Assembly (NCBI GenBank): GCA_031177355.1 | Contig: JAPSGR010000005.1 | Span: 26,552 to 90,551, forward strand | Direction: 5' to 3' | DNA from: Candidatus Nitrosocosmicus sp. | Lineage (GTDB): Archaea > Thermoproteota > Nitrososphaeria > Nitrososphaerales > Nitrososphaeraceae | Length of the DNA stretch: 64,000 nt | Shown here: in pieces, positions 53,837-63,146 of the stretch | Layout of the letters: each line of letters opens with the position of its first letter | Position numbering within the stretch: the stretch's first letter is position 1 | The notes under the pieces: generated by a model | The model's input: only the letters and a program-made list of their open reading frames with translations | Database searches by the model: none | What the model was told of the DNA's origin: nothing | Position numbers and translations under genes: made by a program

Positions 53837-56425
53837 ATGAAAATAAAATACAATGAAAATCCAAAAGTTTCTTCTGCTCTGACCTCGGTAGATCTATTCC
53901 AAAATCCGCGTCCGCTTATTATTGGCGAGAGGTTAAATTCCCAAGGATCTAAAAAAGCCAAGCAACTGGTTTTAAATAATGATTATGATGGCTTGATTGA
54001 GATTGCAAGATATCAAGTTGAAGATGGCGCACACTGTATTGATGTATGTGTTGCAACTACAGAACGTTCTGATGAAAGAGAATTCATGGAGAAACTTGTA
54101 AAAAGACTCAGCTTGGAAATCGAAGCGCCCTTAGTAATTGATTCGACTGATTCGAAAGTCATATCAACTGCGCTGCGACAAATCCCAGGTGTTCCTATCA
54201 TTAATTCAATCAACCTTGAGGGAGATGGCAGTAGATTTACTGATATAACACCTTTAATGAAAAAATATGGAGCTCCTGCCATATCAATGTGTATAGGGCC
54301 CGACGGAATGGCTAAAACGTCCAGTGAAAAATTGGCCGTTGCTGGTTTGATTTTTGACAAGTCTGTTGCAATGGGTTTGAAGCCTTGGCAGTTGATTTTT
54401 GATGTGTTAACTTTTACCTTAGCAACAGGTGAAGCAGAGTATGCTAATTCGGCAAATGAAACTCTGGAGGGGATAAGATTAGTTAAAGAAAAGTACTCCA
54501 AAGTCTTAACAACACTTGGGCTAAGTAACGTAAGTTTTGGTTTACCACATGAGGCTAGAAAATACCTCAATTCTGTATTCTTATATCACGCAATTCAAAA
54601 AGGGCTTGATAGCGTAATTATCAATCCAAAGGATATAATCCCATATCCGCAAATCAATAAGTCAGAAAAGAAGAAATGCGAAGATTTAATCTTTAATAAC
54701 AGTAATAATGCCCTTGCCGAATTAATTTCTCATTTTACTTCCAAAGGTAAAGTGCGACCAGAATCACATCAAAATCAAAAGCAGATTAGTGCAATGGAGA
54801 TAGACTTGAATTGGGATGCGGGTAAAAGATGTTACTTTAGAATTGTAAACAGGCTCAAAGAAGGCATTGAGAGCGATGTAGCTTTGGCAATATCAGAAAG
54901 GAACTCTCAAGACCCACAAATGAAAATTCAAAATAAAGAGTTTGGTGATGGACTAAGAAAGATAGAATTAGAAGGAGACAAGGAAAAGCTGCATAAAGCT
55001 GCTGTAGAAACACTAAATGAAGTCCTTTTGCCTGCCATGAAGGAAGTGGGAGATAAGTTCGGTGCTGGCGAGTTAATACTCCCTTTTGTACTAAAATCAG
55101 CCGAAAGTATGAAAGCCGCGGTTTCAGAATTAGAAAAGTATTTGATCAAGCAGGAAGGGATTAGTAAAGGAAAGTTAGTATTATGTACTGTTTACGGAGA
55201 TGTTCATGACATTGGAAAGAATTTAGTTAAAACAATTTTTGTGAATAATGGATATGAGGTCTTTGATTTAGGCAAGCAAGTACCTATTCCTGTAATAGTA
55301 AATAAGATAAAAGAGGTAAAAGCGGATGCAGTGGGATTGTCTGCCTTACTCGTCTCTACTTCAAAACAAATGCAGTTATTTGCTGAATTCTTACGCGAAA
55401 ACAATATTGAAATCCCCATTTTATGCGGGGGAGCGGCCATCAATAGCGATTATATAAATAGGATTGCAAAAGGTGACGGGACAATATATAGATCGGGTAT
55501 TTTTTATTGCAAGACTGCTTTTGATGGCTTAAAAGTTATGAATAGCTTGATGAGTGAAAACAAAAATGCATTCATAAAAGAGTGGTTACAAAAACTTTCA
55601 GTTTGGAAGGAGAGAAAGTACGACAATGCTGTATCAGATACAAACTTACAGGATGCGGTGAGCAGCGTTACAGCAGTAAAGGAAAAACCGATCCCTCCAA
55701 AAATAAATCATGTTTATAGACTCACAAAAACGGATTTGTCTTTACGCGATATTTGGAAATATCTTAACAAGAAGTCATTGTTTGTATTATCTTGGGGATT
55801 GAGAGGAAAGAGTGCCCCTGGACTTCGAGAGGACTACGAAAGGCTGCTCGAAGAATGGAAAAAAAAGGTTATAGATGAAAACTTATTTGACCCTCAAGCG
55901 GTCTATTCTTACTTTAAGTGTAGAAAAGTGGAGAAAGATAGTCTTTTGGTGAAGTATATAGGCGAGAATCAAACTGAATCCGAATTGATTTTTAAGTTTC
56001 CGAGATCTTCCAATCAAGAACACTTGTGCCTTGCGGATTACTTTGACTCAGAGGAGGATGATATAGTCGCATTTCAATCAGTAACCATGGGAAATCATGT
56101 TGCTAATATTATTGAAGAGTGGAATAAGCAAGGCCGTTATACAGATGCATATTATTTGCATGGATTAGCAGTTGAATCTACAGAGGCGCTTGCCGACTGG
56201 ATTAATTACAAGATAAAAGAAGAGCTGATGTTAAAAGAAGGAGGCCTGAGGTATAGTTGGGGTTATCCAAGCTGTCCGGATATTACGCAACATTTTCTTG
56301 TTTGGAAATTATTGAATCCATCGGTCAACGGGATGACGCTTACGGAAATCGGACAAATCATCCCTGAATTCTCGACTGCAGCCATAGTCGTACATCATCC
56401 TGCGGCACAATATTTTACATTATGA
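53837..56425 (+). CDS. metH: Cobalamin-dependent methionine synthase, pterin/B12/activation domains (MetH without HCY domain)
   Basis: Domains in order: methyltetrahydrofolate-binding barrel (residues ~30-290; PLIIGERLNSQGSKKAKQ, VIDSTDS), cobalamin cap (~330-450; EVGDKFGAGELILPFVLKSAE), cobalamin Rossmann fold with DVHDIGKN (D455-x-H457, axial His), and a SAM-binding reactivation domain at ~620-862 ending in FSTAAIVVHHPAAQYF. At 862 residues it is MetH minus its N-terminal ~330 residues, which are supplied by the gene just upstream. It links methionine synthesis to the B12 made with BluB. Confidence 0.93.
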   Translation: MKIKYNENPKVSSALTSVDLFQNPRPLIIGERLNSQGSKKAKQLVLNNDYDGLIEIARYQVEDGAHCIDVCVATTERSDEREFMEKLVKRLSLEIEAPLVIDSTDSKVISTALRQIPGVPIINSINLEGDGSRFTDITPLMKKYGAPAISMCIGPDGMAKTSSEKLAVAGLIFDKSVAMGLKPWQLIFDVLTFTLATGEAEYANSANETLEGIRLVKEKYSKVLTTLGLSNVSFGLPHEARKYLNSVFLYHAIQKGLDSVIINPKDIIPYPQINKSEKKKCEDLIFNNSNNALAELISHFTSKGKVRPESHQNQKQISAMEIDLNWDAGKRCYFRIVNRLKEGIESDVALAISERNSQDPQMKIQNKEFGDGLRKIELEGDKEKLHKAAVETLNEVLLPAMKEVGDKFGAGELILPFVLKSAESMKAAVSELEKYLIKQEGISKGKLVLCTVYGDVHDIGKNLVKTIFVNNGYEVFDLGKQVPIPVIVNKIKEVKADAVGLSALLVSTSKQMQLFAEFLRENNIEIPILCGGAAINSDYINRIAKGDGTIYRSGIFYCKTAFDGLKVMNSLMSENKNAFIKEWLQKLSVWKERKYDNAVSDTNLQDAVSSVTAVKEKPIPPKINHVYRLTKTDLSLRDIWKYLNKKSLFVLSWGLRGKSAPGLREDYERLLEEWKKKVIDENLFDPQAVYSYFKCRKVEKDSLLVKYIGENQTESELIFKFPRSSNQEHLCLADYFDSEEDDIVAFQSVTMGNHVANIIEEWNKQGRYTDAYYLHGLAVESTEALADWINYKIKEELMLKEGGLRYSWGYPSCPDITQHFLVWKLLNPSVNGMTLTEIGQIIPEFSTAAIVVHHPAAQYFTL

Positions 56426-56495
56426 TACACGATGACTAAATTACCTTCTTCAGTTACCCCCAACTTTATTATATTACTCTAGATGCTGCATTCTA

Positions 56496-56705
56496 ATGGG
56501 TAAAGTAGAAAAAGGGGTAAACTGTAGTGTAATGGGATGCTCGGAGTCTGCCGATAGATCAATGAGTCTTAGTAAGGCAAAAATGTCACCTGATTTAGAC
56601 TTTGACAATACAAAAAAACGCGTTTACCTATGTAGAAATCATTACAAAGACTGGAAAAAATCTACAAAGTCAGACCGCGAAACTGAAAGGATGAGATGGG
56701 ATTAG
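56496..56705 (+). CDS. Tiny zinc-ribbon-like protein, function unknown
   Basis: 69 residues with possible zinc ligands Cys10, Cys15, Cys46 and His49 (CSVMGC and LCRNHYKDWKK). Highly basic and polar. It follows metH by 70 bases and precedes a 173-base gap. The ligand spacing supports a metal-binding mini-protein, possibly nucleic-acid-interacting. Short proteins like this are common in archaea, so I accept it with moderate confidence. Confidence 0.6.
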   Translation: MGKVEKGVNCSVMGCSESADRSMSLSKAKMSPDLDFDNTKKRVYLCRNHYKDWKKSTKSDRETERMRWD

Positions 56706-56878
56706 ATTTTTTGTGTACCTGACCACAAATTAAAGCAAAATGAGAAAATTTTTTTCTTTTCGAATGGTATAGAACTTTCTACTAGTAAATTGCATTATAA
56801 GTATGTAAAGTAACCTATGATGAAAAAAGTAATAAACAGCTTTACTTGAAATTAATTATTAGCGAGTTGATTTAAAGT

Positions 56879-58354
56879 TTGGCTTTAAGTAATGTACCTA
56901 GGGTTGTTAATACAAGAGAATTAGACAATAAGAGATGGTTTGTTAGGGGCTTGCTCTTATCTGCGGTATTAACAATCTTAGTTACAAAGGTTTTCCTAAC
57001 TATTTATGTTATAGATATGGGTGTAGGAATTTACAGCATACTAACGTCTTTTGTGTTGTTTAATATTTTATTTATTTCATACTTTAAATATAAAGATCCG
57101 TATTGGAAAGTCTTTGATAAGAAAATTCCTGAAAATGAACTGCCTCTAGTTTCGATTGTTGTTCCTGTAAAAAATGAAGAGGCAGATATTACTACCTGTA
57201 TCCAATCATGTATTGACCAAACTTATAAGAAAAAAGAAATCATAGTCATCGATGATGGGAGTACAGATAGGACGGGCGAAATTTTGGATCAAATCAGAAA
57301 AGATAACCCGACTACCAATCTGAATGTTGTGCACCTCCAAGAAAGCGTCGGGAAAAAAAAGGCAATTGAGACTGCCAGTAAGATCGCGAAAGGCGAAATA
57401 TATGCATTTATGGATAGCGATTGTGATATGGCACATGATGCCACAGAGAAGGCGGTCAAACTTTTCTATTCAGACAAACAACTAGGCGCTGTTACAGGCC
57501 ACGGTAGAGTTAAGAATCGCCATGCAGGCGGGTTTACAGACCACTTTCTTGAAAAATTGCAGGATGTATATGCAGATGGAGCCTGCAGAGCCCAAAAAGG
57601 GATGGAAAGCGTCTTTTCATCTGTCACATGTTGTGCCGGCTCACTTAGCTTCTACAGAAGAGATGCTATTCAAGATTTTATTCCTCAGTGGGCTAGGGAC
57701 AGGTTCCTTGGAATGGAATTCAAATTTGCAACAGATAGAAGGATGACTGCACATGTACTATCAACTCGTCCCCCCAAGATTTATTATAAATCTAAAAATC
57801 AACAGCAAGCCGCTGTTCCTATTCTAAATGGGGCTGGATATACTTCTAAAAATATAGGATCTGATCATTCTGATGGTAATGAGTTTTCTGCAGATCAAAA
57901 TCAAGAAGTAAATGGGTACTGGAAAGTTTTGTATTCACAAAGTATCAAAGTCAATATCGGTGTGCCACCTACGTTAGAATCACTAATTAAACAACAAGTT
58001 AGATGGAGAAAGAGTTTCATCAGAAGCCTATTTGCAGCTGGCGGGATTTTCTGGAAACGACCGTTCTATGTGGCGATATTATACTATTTACAAACATCCA
58101 TGAAATTTATCAGGCCATACATAGTTGCTTCCACAGTTGTCTTCATGCCCCTGATGGGAGATTATATTACTCCAGTTGTGTGGTTTGCAGGGGTCTTATT
58201 CACAGGAATGATTTATGCAGTTGATTTCAGACTTCGCAACCCTGGTGATAGAAATTGGTTATATAGGCCTTTCTTTACACTGCTATCTACATATGTATAC
58301 ACATGGCTTTTGATATATGCCGCTATTACCATAAAGAAGACAGGTTGGAGATAG
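56879..58354 (+). CDS. Hyaluronan/chitin/cellulose-synthase-like family 2 glycosyltransferase (membrane)
   Basis: Processive GT2 of 491 residues. Two N-terminal membrane helices (~residues 23-46 and 48-66), then IVVPVKNEE, the VIDDGSTDRTGE motif, FMDSDCDM (DxD), FLGMEFKFATDRRMT and the QQVRWRKSFIRS (Q/RxxRW) motif, then ~4 C-terminal helices. This order is that of polysaccharide synthases that build and extrude a beta-linked polymer at the membrane. The start is a TTG at 56879. It may build an exopolysaccharide; the sugar is unknown. A small hydrophobic frame follows it. Confidence 0.88.
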   Translation: MALSNVPRVVNTRELDNKRWFVRGLLLSAVLTILVTKVFLTIYVIDMGVGIYSILTSFVLFNILFISYFKYKDPYWKVFDKKIPENELPLVSIVVPVKNEEADITTCIQSCIDQTYKKKEIIVIDDGSTDRTGEILDQIRKDNPTTNLNVVHLQESVGKKKAIETASKIAKGEIYAFMDSDCDMAHDATEKAVKLFYSDKQLGAVTGHGRVKNRHAGGFTDHFLEKLQDVYADGACRAQKGMESVFSSVTCCAGSLSFYRRDAIQDFIPQWARDRFLGMEFKFATDRRMTAHVLSTRPPKIYYKSKNQQQAAVPILNGAGYTSKNIGSDHSDGNEFSADQNQEVNGYWKVLYSQSIKVNIGVPPTLESLIKQQVRWRKSFIRSLFAAGGIFWKRPFYVAILYYLQTSMKFIRPYIVASTVVFMPLMGDYITPVVWFAGVLFTGMIYAVDFRLRNPGDRNWLYRPFFTLLSTYVYTWLLIYAAITIKKTGWR

Positions 58355-58401
58355 ATGGTCGAATCACAAAATCATTTGTTCGCATTAGGATAGGTAAAGT
58401 C

Positions 58402-58632
58402 TTGGATACACAAACTTCTTCTAATAATTTAGATGTAATCTTAATAGGGTTGGGAATGACTGTTGGATTTTGCATAATCCTGATGCACCTTACAGGCATG
58501 TGGCCTTGTCAATTACTTAATGTTACAGGCAATATCATTCAGGTAGATAAGTACCAAAATTCAAATGAAGCGATATACCAATTTACATATGAAATGCATT
58601 ACTGGTTAAAAGGTCTTTTCCGATGTAGTTAA
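58402..58632 (+). CDS. Possible small membrane protein after the glycosyltransferase
   Basis: An open frame that overlaps the 3' ends of its neighbours. Using the TTG at 58402 it would encode 76 residues with one hydrophobic helix (DVILIGLGMTVGFCIILM) and a polar tail. The frame is open upstream to 58303 inside the glycosyltransferase gene. There is no Shine-Dalgarno support, and its last 50 bases overlap the convergent ATP-grasp gene. It fills a 228-base gap that would otherwise be empty. Weak call; could be a chance frame. Confidence 0.3.
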   Translation: MDTQTSSNNLDVILIGLGMTVGFCIILMHLTGMWPCQLLNVTGNIIQVDKYQNSNEAIYQFTYEMHYWLKGLFRCS

Positions 58633-59584
58633 TTTTATTACGTTCATCTAAAACTATTTCATCAAAATAGCGCAATACTGTTACCTCAGAAATTTTGGGT
58701 GGTTCTATAGTCCTCCCTTCAATTAGGTCTATGATCATCTTCGGAAAGTTCGCGCCTGCCAATGTGGTAAATATTGTGCCACCTCCAAGTCTTGGGTTAA
58801 TTTCAACAAGTCTAAAGTCATCAGACTTGTCTTTTTTAACTTGAATACATGAAGGTCCCACTATTTTTAACTTTGTAACTATCTTCATGGATTCCTCTAT
58901 CAAATATTTATTAAGAACTATTTTACCTTTTGTAGATATACCACTCTTTGTTTGCAACCTTAATCTAGGTACGGATACAATTGGGTTTGCCTCAAAATCA
59001 CTCATCACATCTATTGTATATTCGTCGCCAGGAAGATACTCCTGATAAATCATATTCTCATATTTTGAAGCCACATACTGCAACTCCTTTTCGTCACTGA
59101 CCTGTATAATATCTCTACTACCCTTCCCATACCTGGGCTTGGCAATTACGGGAAATGTATTTATTTCTTGTGGATTTAGAGTGGTAAATGGTAGATTAAA
59201 ATCCTTGTTAAGATGATTGAATGTACTAATTTTATCTCTGCAGATTTCCAAAACATTCCTATCACTGACCACTGGAAAAGCACCATGCTTTTTCAATTTG
59301 GTTTTAAATTCACTGAATGGAAAAATATCATAACCTGAAGAAGGCATCAAAACCTCTATGTTATATCTATCTATAATATTCAATAAAACTTCTATATAGT
59401 CTCCTGCCTCGGCCTCAGGAATTACTTCATAATAATCGGATAAATAAAAACCAGCCGACAAATTATTAGAGTCTGTAGATAGTATTTTTCCTCTAAAATC
59501 TGACAATCGTAATGATTTTATCGTATTAATGCCAGCCGGTGCGGAAGCACCTGGTATCAATACTGTGGAAATTTTTCTACGCAA
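58583..59584 (-). CDS. CarB-like ATP-grasp ligase (first copy)
   Basis: ATP-grasp protein of 333 residues with a Rossmann-like N-terminal domain (VLIPGASAPAGINTIKSL) as in carbamoyl-phosphate synthase halves and amino-acid/peptide ligases. ATP-binding residues are suggested by FPVIAKPRYGKGSRD and metal binding by LVEINPRLGGGTIF. It would join a carboxylate (often an amino acid) to an amine, using ATP. The partner substrate is unknown. It faces away from the PHP-BshC-ATP-grasp operon; the divergent spacer is 108 bases. A second, related ATP-grasp protein lies at 62053. Confidence 0.85.
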   Translation of the reverse strand: MRRKISTVLIPGASAPAGINTIKSLRLSDFRGKILSTDSNNLSAGFYLSDYYEVIPEAEAGDYIEVLLNIIDRYNIEVLMPSSGYDIFPFSEFKTKLKKHGAFPVVSDRNVLEICRDKISTFNHLNKDFNLPFTTLNPQEINTFPVIAKPRYGKGSRDIIQVSDEKELQYVASKYENMIYQEYLPGDEYTIDVMSDFEANPIVSVPRLRLQTKSGISTKGKIVLNKYLIEESMKIVTKLKIVGPSCIQVKKDKSDDFRLVEINPRLGGGTIFTTLAGANFPKMIIDLIEGRTIEPPKISEVTVLRYFDEIVLDERNKINYIGKDLLTSNAFHM

Positions 59585-59692
59585 TCGGCATCCGTTTTTA
59601 ATAGAGTTATTTTAATTTATGATATAAATATTTTTGAACGTTATCACAAAGAAACATTATAAAAGATATCAGAATAACACTTTTACGTAATC

Positions 59693-60319
59693 ATGTTACT
59701 AAACAGACAAGAGGATCTGCATATTCACTGTAATTATAACGATCACTCAGACGCAGATTTGACCTCTTCTAATATTATTCAAAAAGCGGAACAAAAAAAA
59801 TTAGAGAGAATAGCAATTACTGAGCATGTAAGAAAATCATCAGTTTGGACTAGAAAATATGTAAATGAATTAAGTAGTCAAGCATCTAGATCTAAAATTA
59901 GAATTCTAATTGGTTTTGAAGCCAAAATTTTGCAAAATGGCGAAATAGACTGCCCAGAGGAATATTTGTGTGGTGATTACTTTGTAATAGCAAGCTTTCA
60001 CACTAGATACACAAAAGAGCAGTGGTATACCGCACTCATTAAAGCAATTGAAAACCCTTTTGTTAATGTGATTGGGCATTTGGCGCCTGAGGCGGGATTT
60101 GTATTGTCTGATTCAGAGATAGAAAAAATAGGTGAGTACTTGATAGAAAATAAAAAAATAATTGAACTGAATGCAAAGTATGTGAGACCTCCAATTCAAT
60201 TTCTTAATATCTTCAAAAGACAAGGTGTTAAATTTCATCTGGGTAGTGATGCTCATTCGCTCAAAGAAATAGGCAATTTTGATAGAATAAACCATTTGAT
60301 AAATCTTATAGAAAAGTAA
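59693..60319 (+). CDS. PHP-domain metal-dependent phosphoesterase
   Basis: 208-residue PHP fold: HIHCNYNDHSD (His10, His12 and following Asp/His ligands), RIAITEHVRKS and the C-terminal HLGSDAHSLKE, the usual metal-ligand series. It resembles histidinol-phosphatase-type or sugar-phosphate hydrolases. The first gene of a + strand operon: PHP, BshC-like (49 bases on), ATP-grasp (22 bases on). It probably removes a phosphate from the sugar intermediate of this pathway. Confidence 0.83.
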   Translation: MLLNRQEDLHIHCNYNDHSDADLTSSNIIQKAEQKKLERIAITEHVRKSSVWTRKYVNELSSQASRSKIRILIGFEAKILQNGEIDCPEEYLCGDYFVIASFHTRYTKEQWYTALIKAIENPFVNVIGHLAPEAGFVLSDSEIEKIGEYLIENKKIIELNAKYVRPPIQFLNIFKRQGVKFHLGSDAHSLKEIGNFDRINHLINLIEK

Positions 60320-60368
60320 TAAGATATAGTTAAAAAGAAACTTAATTAGATATGTATGGTAAAAAGGT

Positions 60369-62030
60369 TTGGGAAGTAACACGGTAGCCACTATTGACGG
60401 TGACAGTAAGTTTAATGCAATTTTTTCAAAATATCTGAATTCATCAGATTCAGACATTAGCAAATTTATTGAATCAATACCGTCAACCTTCGATGATGCA
60501 GTATTAGCGTTAAATAGAGACGTGGTTACAATAAACAATGAATGTGTAGTCTCAAACCGTAACCATCTAAAGGCCATTGTTGCAAAATTTCACAATAAGG
60601 CGGGGACGTTGGATGAGAAGATTGAGAGACAAATTGAGGCACTAGATGAACAAAAACAAAAGATAATTGTTGGTATACACCAACCAAACCTGTTTGCCTT
60701 TAGTGGTGTATTTAAAAAAATAGTTCTTTTACAGGAATTAGCAAAGCACATCAACAAGGACACCTACTCTGTGATACCTTTGTTTTTAATTATAGATCAT
60801 GATTTTATGGATGACAAATGGATGCATGTAGCTAAATTACCTAGCATAAGAAGCTCAAGCGGGGTGCTGGATTTAAGATATCCCATTACGGAATCCCAAA
60901 GATGGAAGATATCAAGTAAAACTGAGCCTCCAACCAGATCCATAATCAATGCATGGGAGGATCAAATCTATAATTGGATTAGGAATAGTAACCCTTTACC
61001 AAAACCCGTAATAAAGGCACTATACGACAAATACAGACGCTTTTGGAATGTTGTTGAAGAATCAATGGAAATAGCTGAAACCTACTCTGAATTTAATTCA
61101 ATAATAATGTCAAAAATTTCAAACACTATCTGGGGCTATAATATATTATTCGTAAATCTGTCAGACATGTCGGATGTTTTTAAGAATGGGTATAATTTCT
61201 TGCTTTCTAAAAATTCAACTTATTTGCATTCTCTTGAAAAGTCAGAAACTTATTTTAGGGAGCGCGGAATTTTTACCGGGGTCAGTGCTAATTTAAATAA
61301 GCATTCAGCTTTATGGTTACACTGTAGTTGTGGAAGTAAGGCGTCATCCAAAATACGTATTAACGGCAAAGATGATGAAGCAACTTTAATAGGAAAATGC
61401 ATATCCTGTAAAAAAGATTTGTTACTCCCAATTGGTAAAAGAGACAAAATTTCTATTCCAGAAGACAAATTGTCAAGAGTATCACCAAGAGCAATACCTA
61501 TCTTGCTATTACTTTCTAGGGAACTATCGATTACAGGTTATGTATCAGGTACAGGTGGCAGTATCGGATACACATTGGTAGGAAAGAAGGTTTTTGATGA
61601 TCTCAGTGTGGAATTACCTACAATGATTCTTTGGGCTGGGGATGATGTCTATACAGGATTTGCCCAAAAGCAGGCATCTGTGTACCTTACAGAAAATAAT
61701 ATAACAAATATTCCCACTTTTCTATTAGAATTAGACAAGCAGTATAACGATTTGAGAAGCAAAATTGAACCCCTAATAAGAAAAAGAGATAGTGTCTATA
61801 AAAATGACGAACAATTAGAAAAATTGTTAAGTGAACTGTTTGATTATAAACAAAAACAAAGAAAAATTAAAGAATTACAAAGGAACGTTCAAAAATCAAG
61901 GAACGCCTTAAAATTAAAGCCTTGTATTATAGATTACGCAGTCAATCTCGGAATTAGGCAAATAGAAAGAGAATGGTCTAGCAAACTGGTTAACAACAAC
62001 GATCTTACAAAACCAGTGTACATTAATTAA
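60369..62030 (+). CDS. BshC-like protein (bacillithiol cysteine-ligase family) with inserted zinc ribbon
   Basis: 553 residues, similar in order to BshC (YllA) of Bacillus: KFHNKAG (residues 73-79), the HQPNLFAFSG loop (104-113, where BshC has GQQAGLLTGP), PLFLIIDHDF (137-146, BshC IFWVAGEDHD), GYVSGTGGSIGY (390-401), and a C-terminal coiled coil. BshC joins cysteine to a glucosaminyl-malate. A metal-binding insertion lies between: HCSCG at 318-322 and CISC at 344-347. The start is TTG at 60369. WbqC-type proteins share the HQPN start but are shorter. No BshA is in the window. Actual substrate unproven. Confidence 0.68.
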   Translation: MGSNTVATIDGDSKFNAIFSKYLNSSDSDISKFIESIPSTFDDAVLALNRDVVTINNECVVSNRNHLKAIVAKFHNKAGTLDEKIERQIEALDEQKQKIIVGIHQPNLFAFSGVFKKIVLLQELAKHINKDTYSVIPLFLIIDHDFMDDKWMHVAKLPSIRSSSGVLDLRYPITESQRWKISSKTEPPTRSIINAWEDQIYNWIRNSNPLPKPVIKALYDKYRRFWNVVEESMEIAETYSEFNSIIMSKISNTIWGYNILFVNLSDMSDVFKNGYNFLLSKNSTYLHSLEKSETYFRERGIFTGVSANLNKHSALWLHCSCGSKASSKIRINGKDDEATLIGKCISCKKDLLLPIGKRDKISIPEDKLSRVSPRAIPILLLLSRELSITGYVSGTGGSIGYTLVGKKVFDDLSVELPTMILWAGDDVYTGFAQKQASVYLTENNITNIPTFLLELDKQYNDLRSKIEPLIRKRDSVYKNDEQLEKLLSELFDYKQKQRKIKELQRNVQKSRNALKLKPCIIDYAVNLGIRQIEREWSSKLVNNNDLTKPVYIN

Positions 62031-62052
62031 ATTATCTATAAATAACAAATTC

Positions 62053-63132
62053 ATGAAGACCATAAATACTATTGTAACGTCGGTAGGCGGAATAGTTGCC
62101 CAAGGTATAATAAAATCCTTAAAATTCCATGATTTATATGAGAAAAGAGCTGATCATAGGTACAATATCCTGGGTACAGATATCAGTTACGAAGCAGCAG
62201 GATTATATAGGTCAGACAGATTCTGTATTATAAAAAAACCGTCTGCTCGCAATTACCTTAAAATTATTAGCGATTTATGCAATAAAAATAAGATTCATGT
62301 TTTGTTTGTTGGCTCTGATGTAGAGCTCCCCATTCTTTCTAGCTATAAAGATGAGATTGAAAATAAAACAGGTACCAAGGTGATTACTGGTCCGGAAAAA
62401 ATTGTAAGAATGTGTAGAGACAAATACTTGACTCATAAGTTTTTGGAGTCTAATGGTTTAAATTGTATTCCTACGTGTTTACCTGATCAGATTGGTTCGT
62501 TCTTAGAGAAGGAAAACTTTCCCTTAGTAGTCAAACCTCGGGAAGGTTTTGGATCAAAATTATTCCATATCGTCAACGATATTGGGGAGTTGAACTTTGC
62601 CCTAAGAGCGATTGAAAAAGCGAATTGGAGTCCCATGATCCAGAAATATCTTAAGAGCGACGCAAAGGAGTACACCACAGGAATCACAATGGACCAAAAC
62701 GGGAAAGAATTAATGTCATCTATTACTTTAAGAAAGATTTTAAAACATGGTCAAACTTACAAGGCATTTATTGATAAATTTCCAACCGTCAGTAACATCT
62801 GCAATAAAATTGCGAAAATATTGGGAACTTCCGGTCCAATTAATATTCAAACAAGAGTTGATGTTGATGACAATAAAGTAAAGGTTATAGAAATAAACCC
62901 TCGATTTTCAGCAACTTGTCCTATGAGAACGGTAGCAGGAATTAATGAGCCTGATATAGTAGTTAGAAACGCTTTATTTGACGAAAGTGTAAAAATCGAA
63001 GGATACAGACACTTAATGTGTTTGAGATACTGGAACGAAACTTACATAGACAAAAGGGAAATAGAAAAAGTCAAAAAAATGGATCAAACAGTAGTAAAGG
63101 AATTGAGTTCAGAGATATTTGACTATTTTTAA
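62053..63132 (+). CDS. CarB-like ATP-grasp ligase (second copy)
   Basis: 359 residues; a paralogue of the ATP-grasp protein at 58583. N-terminal NTIVTSVGGIVAQGIIKSLK dinucleotide-like fold, FPLVVKPREGFGSK (ATP-binding) and KVIEINPRFSATC (metal). It sits 22 bases after the BshC-like gene on the same strand, so it is co-transcribed. It may make the amide bond that the BshC relative does not. Amino acid or sugar acid substrate unknown. Confidence 0.85.
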   Translation: MKTINTIVTSVGGIVAQGIIKSLKFHDLYEKRADHRYNILGTDISYEAAGLYRSDRFCIIKKPSARNYLKIISDLCNKNKIHVLFVGSDVELPILSSYKDEIENKTGTKVITGPEKIVRMCRDKYLTHKFLESNGLNCIPTCLPDQIGSFLEKENFPLVVKPREGFGSKLFHIVNDIGELNFALRAIEKANWSPMIQKYLKSDAKEYTTGITMDQNGKELMSSITLRKILKHGQTYKAFIDKFPTVSNICNKIAKILGTSGPINIQTRVDVDDNKVKVIEINPRFSATCPMRTVAGINEPDIVVRNALFDESVKIEGYRHLMCLRYWNETYIDKREIEKVKKMDQTVVKELSSEIFDYF

Positions 63133-63146
63133 TATGTTCTTTGACG

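Noticed and set aside
54013..54570. 185-codon minus-strand frame within metH
   Set aside because: Entirely antisense to the pterin domain; no family features.
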